Of a stretch of 40,856 bases of DNA, positions 33,366-40,856 are shown piece after piece (position 1 is the first letter of the stretch; the number at the start of each line of letters is the position of its first letter). The stretch is from Oscillospiraceae bacterium. GTDB lineage: Bacteria > Bacillota > Clostridia > Oscillospirales > CAG-272. Below the pieces are notes generated by a model. The model saw only the letters and a list, made by a program, of their open reading frames with translations, was not told the origin of the DNA and searched no databases. The position numbers were made by a program, and so were the translations under genes. The stretch covers positions 1-40,856 of the forward strand of contig SVTI01000011.1 in assembly GCA_015063855.1 (NCBI GenBank), given 5' to 3'.

Positions 33366-36185
33366 ATGAACGAAAAATGGTATCATCTGACAACTGAACA
33401 GATTGAGGCGCGGCTAAAGACCGACAGCAATGTCGGTCTGTCTGCCAAGAGTGCGGCAAAGCGTATCCGTGACGAGGGCAGTAACACGGTCTATGATATT
33501 CCCCGTGTCTATACCTCCGGATTATGCAGAGACGTTCTGCGCGATCCCTGTGCATATATGCTTCTCTGTGCCGCTGTGTTGAGCTTTGTTTTCAAGGAGC
33601 CTATAGGCGGTGCGGTCATTATCGGTATAGTGCTTCTTAACTGGTTTATAGTTCTTGCAGCATATATAAAGGCAAGAATGATAATCTCGGATTCCTCACT
33701 CTACTCCCTGCCTCTGGCAACGGTAATGCGTGATGCAAAGCAATATATAGTAAATCAGGACAAGCTGTGCCGCGGAGATATAATAATACTCAATAAGGGT
33801 GACGTTATCCCTGCCGATGCAAGAGTTATCGAGAGTAAGGGACTTATAATGAATGAGTTTACCCTTACAGGAGAAAAAGCTCTTAAGAAAAAGTCGGTAG
33901 CACCGGTATACGGCAACAATCTTCCCCTTGAGCTTCAGCATGATATGGTCTTTGCCACTACCGTGGTAGCCTCGGGCAGAGGAAGGGCGATTGTGTGCAG
34001 GACGGGCAGAAATAATATGGCATGTGTACGTGAGGCGGTACCTACCGTCTCCGAGCATGACAAACTCGGTGTGCTCAGAGGATTAAAAAAGTACGGAACG
34101 GTATGGGGAACGCTTATGCTTTTGCTCCTCTTTATCATCACCGTGCTTGAGCTTACCGTAGGTTTTAATGCGGGCGGACTTTTCAGGATATTCAGCGTTT
34201 GCCTTGCAACTGCTGCCGCGGGAATGTGTGAATTCTATATAATCTTCGCATACATAATCCTCGGCAGAGGACTCTACGGAATACTTAGACGTGATAAGGA
34301 CGAAAAGACGGGTGCGACGGTCAAGCGCTCCGAGAGTATAGAGACCCTCTCAAATATAGATACGGTCATTATGCCCAAGGAGGGTGCGTTTACCTCGGGA
34401 ACCATCAGACTGGAGAAGCTATACTGCGACTCCACCCTCCTTTCCTGCAGCGAAAAAAGGCTGGAAAGACTCTGTAAGGATCTTATTTCCTGCGCCCTTG
34501 ACTCCACCTCCTACGCTCAGAACGATTATGAGAAGGCATTCAACCGCTTTAAGGCGAAGAACGTCAGCGCACAGGAGAGGACCATTCTTGCCTGCGCTCA
34601 GCGTGTGGGTATATTCGATATCGGTTACGTCGGAACTCATATACTTCTTGACCATAAGGAGTACAGCGGTAAGGGTACAGTATTCAAGAGCCTTATAACC
34701 GACGGTAAGCAGAATAAGCTCGTTATCCGAGGCGGACTTGAGGATATACTTCCTCTCTGCTGTGATTACAGAAGTCATGAGAGAGCAAGAAGTATCAAAA
34801 ATGAAAAGCATAAGATCAAGACCGCCCATGCTCAGGCTATCAAGGAGGGCTATAATGCTGTATGCATAGCCTCCAGGATTACCGATGCAGAGAGCATTCC
34901 CGATACGGACAAGGACAGAGATTTTATCTTCGAGGGCTTTCTTGCCATAAGCGAGCCTTCGCTCCCCAGAGCGGATATCGGTGTCAAGCGTATGCAGAAC
35001 GCAGGGGTTCGTGTTATAATGCTCAGCGACGAGGCGAGTATAGCAGACAGAAATTATGCCAAGAGCCTCGGAATAGTCAGACATGAGGATCAGATAATGA
35101 CCTCGGCGTATTTCAGAAGAATGTCTGATTCAAACTTTATTGCCAAAGCGGAAAATTATACCCTCTACGAGGGTCTTGACAATACACAGAAGCACAGACT
35201 GGTGTCCCTGCTTCGCTCAAAGGGCGAATGTGTAGGCTTTTTCACCAACGATTTTGACCAGATACAGATACTTGAGGAGGCGGATATCGGATATTCCTCG
35301 GGTATAACCCTTAATAAGGGTGATTCTGTTATAGACCTCGGTAACGAGACCGTTCCGATACAGCTTCGACGCGAGGAGGATCGCGGCAAGGGCTGTGAGG
35401 CGATGAAGCTGAAATGTGACGTTATCGTTTCGCCTGCAGACAGAAGGGGCGGCGGCTTTAATGCCATAGTGGAATCGGTTCTTCAGTCAAAGACCGTGCT
35501 TGCGAATCTCAGCCGTACGGTCAGATATCTTGTATGCAGCCATACGGCAAGGATATTTGCCGTTCTCGGAGCGTTGCTGCTCTCTCTTACCGTGGCTAAG
35601 GGAGATACAGCGCCCTTCTTCACTCCCGTGCAGATGCTTACCTTAGGTGCTGTGGCAGACCTGTGTGCCGTTATGGTCATAGTGTTCTGTCCCGCGCAGA
35701 GAAGACATATCCCCGGCAAGCCTCATTTCTTTGAAAGACCGGTGATATCAAATCTTAAATCGGTATCCTACGGCCTTTGGTGGGGAGGACTTTCGGTTCT
35801 TCTGCCCTATATCGCAAGGATATTCGGCGCAAGACCTTCGGTAGAGCAGGCTTCGGCAATAATGTTCCTCGGGCTTATAGCATCCCAGCCCGTGGTTCTC
35901 TGTGAGACGATATGCGAGGGCTCGGTGTTTAAGGAGATAAGATATAAGCTCAGCAGAGCGTTCCTCTATCAGATGCTTCTTACCCTTGCGCTTATTATCT
36001 GTCCTGTATTTATCAAGCCTATGGCAAGAGTGCTCGGTATAGTATCTCTGTTACCTGTACACTGGATGTGTATACTGCTCCTGCCGTTGATAATTTTAGG
36101 TGTGCTTGAATTCAGTAAGATCGTTATAGTTAAAGAAAGCTTTGTTGAAAGTGAGGATGAGACATATGAAGATGAGAAGGATTGA
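33366..36185 (+). CDS. Degenerate P-type ATPase (P2-like pseudo-pump)
   Basis: 939 residues, intact, with the P2-type layout: N-terminal cation-ATPase domain, TM pair (about 60-100), actuator domain with FTLTGEKALKK (TGE at 168-170), TM pair (about 245-300), P/N domains (about 325-680) and a C-terminal membrane block (about 715-925). The catalytic parts are altered. DKTGT is replaced by PKEGA (Pro337 where Asp is phosphorylated), GDGxND by TNDFDQIQ (near 627), and the ion-binding PEGLP of TM4 by GMCEF (286-290). It cannot form the usual phospho-enzyme. Clean codon use argues against recent decay; a regulatory or scaffold role is possible. It follows the Clp gene by 18 nt and overlaps the GNAT start by 20 nt. 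Confidence 0.85.
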   Translation: MNEKWYHLTTEQIEARLKTDSNVGLSAKSAAKRIRDEGSNTVYDIPRVYTSGLCRDVLRDPCAYMLLCAAVLSFVFKEPIGGAVIIGIVLLNWFIVLAAYIKARMIISDSSLYSLPLATVMRDAKQYIVNQDKLCRGDIIILNKGDVIPADARVIESKGLIMNEFTLTGEKALKKKSVAPVYGNNLPLELQHDMVFATTVVASGRGRAIVCRTGRNNMACVREAVPTVSEHDKLGVLRGLKKYGTVWGTLMLLLLFIITVLELTVGFNAGGLFRIFSVCLATAAAGMCEFYIIFAYIILGRGLYGILRRDKDEKTGATVKRSESIETLSNIDTVIMPKEGAFTSGTIRLEKLYCDSTLLSCSEKRLERLCKDLISCALDSTSYAQNDYEKAFNRFKAKNVSAQERTILACAQRVGIFDIGYVGTHILLDHKEYSGKGTVFKSLITDGKQNKLVIRGGLEDILPLCCDYRSHERARSIKNEKHKIKTAHAQAIKEGYNAVCIASRITDAESIPDTDKDRDFIFEGFLAISEPSLPRADIGVKRMQNAGVRVIMLSDEASIADRNYAKSLGIVRHEDQIMTSAYFRRMSDSNFIAKAENYTLYEGLDNTQKHRLVSLLRSKGECVGFFTNDFDQIQILEEADIGYSSGITLNKGDSVIDLGNETVPIQLRREEDRGKGCEAMKLKCDVIVSPADRRGGGFNAIVESVLQSKTVLANLSRTVRYLVCSHTARIFAVLGALLLSLTVAKGDTAPFFTPVQMLTLGAVADLCAVMVIVFCPAQRRHIPGKPHFFERPVISNLKSVSYGLWWGGLSVLLPYIARIFGARPSVEQASAIMFLGLIASQPVVLCETICEGSVFKEIRYKLSRAFLYQMLLTLALIICPVFIKPMARVLGIVSLLPVHWMCILLLPLIILGVLEFSKIVIVKESFVESEDETYEDEKD

Positions 36186-36615
36186 GGAAAAAGACAGAGA
36201 GACGTTCCTTGTTATGGCAAACGAATTTTATTCGGGCCCCGGCGTGCTTCATAAGGTAGATCCGAGGGTACTTGAGCGTACCTTTGATGAAATGGTAAAG
36301 GACAGCCCCTTCCTCGAGGGATATATTTTCGAGTGGGAGGATAAGATAGTAGGCTATGCCGAGCTCTCTTATTCCTTTGCGCCCGAGGTAGGCGGCAGAT
36401 CTATCTTCATCGAGGAGATCTTTATATGCGAGGAATACAGAAACCGTGGCTTCGGTCATAAATTTCTTGAATTTGCGGTAGGGCTTGTCAAGGGTGACAC
36501 CCGCCGTATACGTCTTGAGGCGACACGTTCAAATGAAAAGGCGATAGCTCTCTACCGTTCTTTCGGTTTCGAGGAACTTGACTATATGCAGATGGTAGTA
36601 GACAGACCCGTATAA
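36166..36615 (+). CDS. GNAT family N-acetyltransferase
   Basis: 149 residues. The GNAT core is visible: VGYAELSYSFAPEVGG (strands 2-3), IFIEEIFICEEYRNRGFGHKF (strand 4 and the acetyl-CoA loop R-x-x-G-x-G, here RNRGFG) and RLEATRSNEKAIALYRSFGF (strand 5, helix 4). The opening MRRIEEKDRETFLVMANEFY is typical of small clostridial GNATs that act on small molecules or N-termini; the substrate is unknown. ATG 36166 has AGGA 8 nt upstream and overlaps the preceding gene; ATG 36172 is an alternative. Probably the last gene of the run that starts at ecfA1. Confidence 0.88.
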   Translation: MKMRRIEEKDRETFLVMANEFYSGPGVLHKVDPRVLERTFDEMVKDSPFLEGYIFEWEDKIVGYAELSYSFAPEVGGRSIFIEEIFICEEYRNRGFGHKFLEFAVGLVKGDTRRIRLEATRSNEKAIALYRSFGFEELDYMQMVVDRPV

Positions 36616-36635
36616 TTTTATATAAGGAATGTACT

Positions 36636-39167
36636 ATGAAAAAATTTTTTAGAATACCGTTATTTATAATAATTTTAGCTACCGTCCTTGTACTTACAGC
36701 CCTTGGCTGCTGTGCGGCGTATGAAAATACCCATGTCAATACAGGGGATACCTGTGAGGATATTATAGCAGTTGCCGAGACACAGCTCGGATATATGGAG
36801 GGCTCTCTTGAGGGCACGGTACAGAAATATGACGACTGTACCAAGTACGGAGAATGGTACGGGCTTAATTATAATCCCTGGTGCGCCATGTTCGTTTCCT
36901 GGTGTGCCGATCAGGCGGGTATACCCACCACCGTTATCCCGAAGCACGCAAGCTGTGATGTGGGAATGCAGTGGTTTATAAGTAAGGGTATCTTTGAATA
37001 CAGCCCCTACTACGGAGGCTCGTATACACCGAAAAGGGGAGATATCATTTATTTCGGATACCGTATGAATACGGGAGAATTTGACTCCAATCACGTAGGT
37101 ATAGTATATAAGGTAGAGAATTCGAGAGTATATGTATATGAAGGAAACAGCTCTGCCAAGGTTCAGTCGGTATTTTATAAATTAGGTGATAACAGCTATA
37201 TCCTCGGATACGGTAAGCCTACCTATGACGGTGCGGTTATTCCCGATAAGGAGGTTGGTTCCTATCTTATCAATACCGCATGGCTCAATTTCAGATCCGA
37301 GCCGAATGCCTCCTCCGAGAAGTTAGAGCTTCTCGCGATGAATACCGTTCTCAAAATAACCGAGATCTCCAAAAACGAGACTACAGGTGTCAGCTGGGGT
37401 AAGGCAACCTACAACGGTAAGACAGGCTGGGTTTCCCTTGATTACTGTGTCAGGGCATACGAGATCTCCTATAGTGCCGAGGGTGCAACCGATATCCCGA
37501 ACCCGCAGTATAAGACTCAGGGTGCTACGCTTAACCTCAGTACACAGATACCAAAAAAGTCGTCCTTAAAATTCCTCGGCTGGGCTCTTGCTCCTAACAC
37601 AGAGGCAGTCTATAAGCCGGGAGACAGCTTTAAGGAAAATGCCGATACCGTTCTCTATGCGGTATGGGAAAGCGAGCCGGTATATAAGTCGTATACTATT
37701 AAATATAATGCCAACGGCGGCACTATGGCACCCGCAGCTCAGACCAAGACCGAGAAGATCGATATTGTGCTTAGCGCGGATATTCCGAAGCGTGACGGCT
37801 ACGAATTTCTCGGTTGGGCTTTAAGTGAAAAGGGCGAGGTTAAGTACCGTCCCTCGGACACCTATAAGAATGATGCCGACCTTACCCTCTACGCACAGTG
37901 GAAGAAGATCATAACCTACAGTATTAAATATAACGCCAACGGCGGTACCATGGCACCTGCAGCTCAGACCAAGACCGAGAAGATCGATATTGTGCTGAGC
38001 GGGGATATTCCTAAGCGCGACGGCTACGAATTTCTCGGTTGGGCTTTAAGCGAAAAGGGCGAGATTAAGTACCGTCCCTCGGACATCTATAAGGATGATG
38101 CCGACCTTACCCTCTATGCACAGTGGAAGGCGGTAGCGGTTCTTGGCGAATACACTATAGTCTATGACGCCAATGGCGGTAAGAATGCTCCCGATTCTCA
38201 GAAGAAGACCGAGGGTATCGATATTATCCTTTCTTCGCAGATACCTGTAAGAGAGGGCTACAGCTTTGAGGGATGGGCGAAAGCTGCATCCTCAAGATGG
38301 TATGATTATCTTCCCGGACAGAGCTATACCGAGGAGAACTCGGCTACTCTCTATGCTCTCTGGTGTAAGGCTGTTCCGAGCATAAGCATTATTGCCGGTA
38401 ACGGAGGCAGAACATCAAGGTACTGCGAAGGTAATACTCTTTATCTTAAGATAATTGCGGATAAGGGCTTCTCGGTATCGGCTATTAAGGTAAATTCGGT
38501 TCCCATGCCCCTTGTCGGTGATACAGAAAGCACGGTCATAACCCTTGACGTGTCCGCATCGGTCAAGGTCGATATCAGCTTTACCGATAACAGTAAGCTC
38601 TGGATCAATCCCTTTATAGACGTAAAGGACAGCGACTGGTTCTATGATGCGGCGCATTACTGCTATAAGAATAAGATAATTACGGGAGTCAACGAGACCA
38701 CCTTTGCACCGAATAAAACGCTTACAAGAGGTGAATTTGTCACCATACTCGGTAGAGTATATGAGAGCAGCGGCGGAGTTATCGCCTGCAACGGTACGTT
38801 GCCCTTCACCGATATTTCGGATAAGGGATATTATTATACATACCTCTGCTGGGCATATAATAACAAGATAGTATCGGGTACCTCGGCGACGAGATTTTCA
38901 CCTGCCGATCCTCTTACCCGTGAACAGATGTGCGTAATGCTCTATAATTACGCCTCCTTTACAGGCAAGCTCTCCTCCTATAACGAGACTCTTATCTACA
39001 CCTATAAGGATAACGAGGATATTTCCTCCTGGGCAAAGACTGCAATGGGTTGGGCTATAAGTCGAAGAGTCATATCGGGCTATAAGGACAAGCTTACCCC
39101 GAAGGATACCGCTACCCGTTCTCAGGCGGCAACGGTCATTATGAACTTTTCAAGTAAGGAGAAATAA
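36636..39167 (+). CDS. Secreted CHAP amidase-like protein with SH3, InlB repeats and SLH domains
   Basis: 843 residues with a signal peptide (about 1-27, FRIPLFIIILATVLVLTALG). A CHAP/NlpC-like domain follows (about 35-190; Cys in NPWCAMFVSWCADQ, His in FDSNHVGIVYK), with a bacterial SH3 domain (about 208-270, NTAWLNFRSEPNASSEKL). Four InlB B-type/Listeria-Bacteroides repeats span about 275-575 (ending FLGWAL...LYAVW-type). Three SLH domains (about 650-840, FIDVKDSDWFYDAAHYC, FTDISDKGYYYTYLCWAY, SSWAKTAMGWAISRRVI) should bind wall polymer. Likely a wall-anchored peptidoglycan amidase or endopeptidase. Repeats 2 and 3 are almost identical. SD AAGGAATGTACT. Confidence 0.9.
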   Translation: MKKFFRIPLFIIILATVLVLTALGCCAAYENTHVNTGDTCEDIIAVAETQLGYMEGSLEGTVQKYDDCTKYGEWYGLNYNPWCAMFVSWCADQAGIPTTVIPKHASCDVGMQWFISKGIFEYSPYYGGSYTPKRGDIIYFGYRMNTGEFDSNHVGIVYKVENSRVYVYEGNSSAKVQSVFYKLGDNSYILGYGKPTYDGAVIPDKEVGSYLINTAWLNFRSEPNASSEKLELLAMNTVLKITEISKNETTGVSWGKATYNGKTGWVSLDYCVRAYEISYSAEGATDIPNPQYKTQGATLNLSTQIPKKSSLKFLGWALAPNTEAVYKPGDSFKENADTVLYAVWESEPVYKSYTIKYNANGGTMAPAAQTKTEKIDIVLSADIPKRDGYEFLGWALSEKGEVKYRPSDTYKNDADLTLYAQWKKIITYSIKYNANGGTMAPAAQTKTEKIDIVLSGDIPKRDGYEFLGWALSEKGEIKYRPSDIYKDDADLTLYAQWKAVAVLGEYTIVYDANGGKNAPDSQKKTEGIDIILSSQIPVREGYSFEGWAKAASSRWYDYLPGQSYTEENSATLYALWCKAVPSISIIAGNGGRTSRYCEGNTLYLKIIADKGFSVSAIKVNSVPMPLVGDTESTVITLDVSASVKVDISFTDNSKLWINPFIDVKDSDWFYDAAHYCYKNKIITGVNETTFAPNKTLTRGEFVTILGRVYESSGGVIACNGTLPFTDISDKGYYYTYLCWAYNNKIVSGTSATRFSPADPLTREQMCVMLYNYASFTGKLSSYNETLIYTYKDNEDISSWAKTAMGWAISRRVISGYKDKLTPKDTATRSQAATVIMNFSSKEK

Positions 39168-39169
39168 TA

Positions 39170-39829
39170 ATGGAAAACAAGAAAGGCTGTAAAGTATTTT
39201 TTCACCCCAACGGAGGCATCTGGCCGGACGGAACAACAGAACCCAAGCCCGCGCCCTTTGAGGACGGTATTATGTATGAAAAGCAGGGTTTCGTATGGCC
39301 GAAGGGAACTGACTCACTCAGCAGAGCAGGTTACCGTAAGCATACCTCACAGAATTATCTGAACATAATCCGCTTCTATACCGCCAACGGTAAGGGAGAG
39401 GGTTTTGATCCTCAGAATATCTGTAACGGCTTCGGCTACGATTGCTGGCCCTGTGATTCCTGGGAGAGAACCAACCACGGTCACGATTCAAACTATTTCG
39501 ATCCCGAATGGGCAATGGGCGGTGATTCTGTATACCTCTACATGTGCTGGGATCCCATAATCACCTATGATATGGGCGATGAGATCATCCTTGATTTTGT
39601 TTATAAGACCGATGGAGATGAATATACCGTTCTCGGTGAGGGAGGCAAGACAAATTTTTCTCTTAACCGTATGGATTATAATGTTGACGGTTATACCGGA
39701 GCCGTTGAGATCCCTGTAAGAGAAAAGAAGCTCTCCCATTGGGAGGACGAGAAGGGTCAGAAATATGAGATAGGAAGTGTTCATACCTTCCTTGAGCCTA
39801 TAACCCTTTACGCTAAGTACGAGAGATAA
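39170..39829 (+). CDS. InlB-repeat-like protein without signal peptide
   Basis: 219 residues. The start (VFFHPNGGIWPDGTTEP) and the end (KKLSHWEDEKGQKYEIGSVH, ITLYAKYER) each look like an InlB B-type repeat, the end one being the better match. The middle is rich in Trp, Cys, Gly and Asp (DCWPCDSWERTNHGHDS) and unassigned. No signal peptide or membrane helix, unlike the neighbour. ATG is 2 nt after the CHAP gene stop with AAGGAG in its last codons, so the two are translationally coupled. It may be a cytosolic partner or a gene that lost its export signal; I cannot say which. Confidence 0.65.
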   Translation: MENKKGCKVFFHPNGGIWPDGTTEPKPAPFEDGIMYEKQGFVWPKGTDSLSRAGYRKHTSQNYLNIIRFYTANGKGEGFDPQNICNGFGYDCWPCDSWERTNHGHDSNYFDPEWAMGGDSVYLYMCWDPIITYDMGDEIILDFVYKTDGDEYTVLGEGGKTNFSLNRMDYNVDGYTGAVEIPVREKKLSHWEDEKGQKYEIGSVHTFLEPITLYAKYER

Positions 39830-39844
39830 TATAAAGGTTTTATC

Positions 39845-40498
39845 ATGAGAATTTTAGTAGGCTTTGGTTTGATAATAGTGGGTGGTGTCTTAGGTGCGGT
39901 TACAGGCTTTATACCCTTTATCATCCTTATGCTTGTGGGAGTATTCCTTTTTGCATCTGTGCCAAGCGAAGATATCCTATATAACTATGTGTTGGCGAAT
40001 ACCGGGGAAGCTCTTTTAAGAAAGAGAAGCTATATTATCTTTATTCCCTTAATGCTGATCTCGCTGGTTCTCACTCTCGGAAAAGCAACCCTTCTTATCC
40101 CCGTAAAGGAAGAGTATTTTAAGGGAGTATTAAATGCCGAGGGTAAATTGGACATGGTCAGAATCACGCGTAAGGAATATAAGGCTATCCTGTGTGAGCA
40201 GAGAAGGATCTATTCTACGCAAGCCTTAAGCCGCGAGTTTATGGAAAGCTCCTATTCGACAGAATCGATCGGGCTTAAGCGAAAAAAGAGAAGGCTGACT
40301 CTTGCAAGCATTTTTGCGATTCTTATGCTTACAATGCTGACCGTGCCCGGCGGAATCTATTTGACGTTGATATATGAAGCACTCTTTCTTCCCATGATTC
40401 TTTTGTGGATTCCCGAATATAAGGATGCGAGGATAATTCAGCAGGCATATGACAGAGCGATGAGCTCAGACTGTCGAAAAAGTCGGTCGGACGTGTGA
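39845..40498 (+). CDS. Uncharacterised membrane protein
   Basis: 217 residues. Two tight hydrophobic segments at the start (RILVGFGLIIVGGVLGAVTG, FIPFIILMLVGVFLFASV) and one near 65-85 (YIIFIPLMLISLVLTLG). A cytosolic-looking basic stretch follows (about 100-150, with KRKKRR), then two more helices (LASIFAILMLTMLTVPGGIY, LIYEALFLPMILLWI). I do not recognise a family. It follows the previous gene by 15 nt with AAAGG before ATG, and is the last gene before the terminator at 40586. Confidence 0.65.
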   Translation: MRILVGFGLIIVGGVLGAVTGFIPFIILMLVGVFLFASVPSEDILYNYVLANTGEALLRKRSYIIFIPLMLISLVLTLGKATLLIPVKEEYFKGVLNAEGKLDMVRITRKEYKAILCEQRRIYSTQALSREFMESSYSTESIGLKRKKRRLTLASIFAILMLTMLTVPGGIYLTLIYEALFLPMILLWIPEYKDARIIQQAYDRAMSSDCRKSRSDV

Positions 40499-40585
40499 AT
40501 TTTATAATTATCAAAAGTTTAATTCTCCCAAAAAGATTTTTTGATTATTAATGCATTCTACTCCAAACCAACTGAATAAGCATTC

Positions 40586-40623
40586 AAAAAGGGCTAAAAC
40601 ATCGAGTTTCAGCCCTTTTTTTC
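40586..40623 (+). terminator. Terminator of the surface-protein cassette
   Basis: AAAAAGGGCT (40586-40595) pairs with AGCCCTTTTT (40611-40620), loop 15 nt, then TTTC. Confidence 0.85.
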
Positions 40624-40690
40624 AATATATAGGAAATTGCTCTGTTTCGTGTGATATGTTTACACTGTGAAAGGGACGAAGTTGGGTGCG
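40624..40690 (+). repeat. Repeat family 2, copy after the 40586 terminator
   Basis: GGAAATTGCTCTGTTTCGTG, TGATATGTTTAC, GAAAGGGACGAAGTTGGGTG. It is the counterpart of the minus-strand reading of 10676-10610, with about 70 percent matching bases by eye. It sits just after the terminator U-tract in the direction of transcription. Confidence 0.65.
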
Positions 40691-40730
40691 TCAACTTGCC
40701 GCTTTTTTATTTTTTGTTAATATAACGAGA

Positions 40731-40856
40731 GCGATAAATTACAGTTTATCGAGCAGTTTACCGGAACGATATGTCTTAAATAATGCGAAGAGCACTGTCA
40801 AAAAGCCTTCTCTAGCAAGAGAAGGTGGCATTGTCAGGTGAATTTCAGCAAACAAA
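40731..40856 (+). repeat. Repeat family 1 / MITE half-element at the window end
   Basis: GAGCGATAAATTACAGTTTA, TCGAGCAGTTTACCGGAACG, ATATGTCTTAAATAATGCGA, GAGCACTGTCAAAAAGCCTT, CTCTAGCAAGAGAAGGTGGC. The first half matches 2995-3045 reversed; the second matches 25760-25815. It continues past the end of the window. No gene is seen from 40499 to 40856. Confidence 0.75.

Noticed and set aside
36636-36720. Lipobox in the CHAP-SLH protein
   Set aside because: ALGCC lacks the usual Leu at -3, and SLH domains already provide wall attachment, so an ordinary signal peptide is more likely.

Overview
The window looks like a chromosomal stretch from an anaerobic, spore-forming-lineage Firmicute of class Clostridia. 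An uncultured gut Oscillospirales/Ruminococcaceae-type genome is my best guess. This rests on a SpoVT-type sporulation regulator with a sigma-G-like promoter, the ruvC-ruvA-ruvB order, an ECF vitamin/metal transporter followed by truA, a short archaeal-type ProS, DUF951, InlB/SLH surface proteins and strong Shine-Dalgarno sites. The species is inferred, not read. No tRNA, rRNA, CRISPR array, transposase or integrase was seen.

Layout: 27-2575 holds an ABC-F translation factor and a sugar-phosphate isomerase-like TIM barrel. 2573-3152 is a dense block of structured intergenic repeats. 3167-3718 is spoVT. 3785-9290 is an AT-rich accessory island holding a tubby-like protein, a sigma-factor/unknown chimera, a three-gene operon (PD-(D/E)XK sce7726, sce7725/Beta protein, zinc-knuckle RES protein) and a frameshifted papain/transglutaminase-like gene. 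The island is punctuated by two extra copies of the spoVT 5' end with its promoter. 9707-15445 has a zinc-ribbon membrane protein, a GH2 beta-galactosidase and two tandem ThuA proteins. 15653-22115 has an LRR lipoprotein, proS, YfhO and DUF951. 22337-25483 is ruvCAB plus an rRNA-methyltransferase-like gene. After a second repeat block, 25948-36615 is a compact run of overlapping or closely spaced genes: ecfA1-ecfA2-ecfT-truA-DUF5711-cvpA-clpE-like-degenerate P-type ATPase-GNAT. 36636-40498 is a surface cassette with a CHAP/SH3/InlB/SLH protein, an InlB-like protein and a membrane protein.

The most interesting parts are these: (1) the sce7726-sce7725-RES operon, which looks like an uncharacterised nuclease plus NAD-attacking-effector defence or toxin module; (2) repeated capture of host-gene 5' ends in the island, with spoVT present three times and an ECF sigma-factor start fused to an unrelated domain; (3) an intact 939-residue P-type ATPase whose phosphorylated aspartate and hinge motif are gone; (4) an ABC-F protein whose damaged motifs all fall in one of its two composite ATP sites; (5) a mobile repeat family that abuts stop codons and in one case supplies the C-terminus of a methyltransferase; (6) a second repeat family placed in the same orientation just after three terminators.
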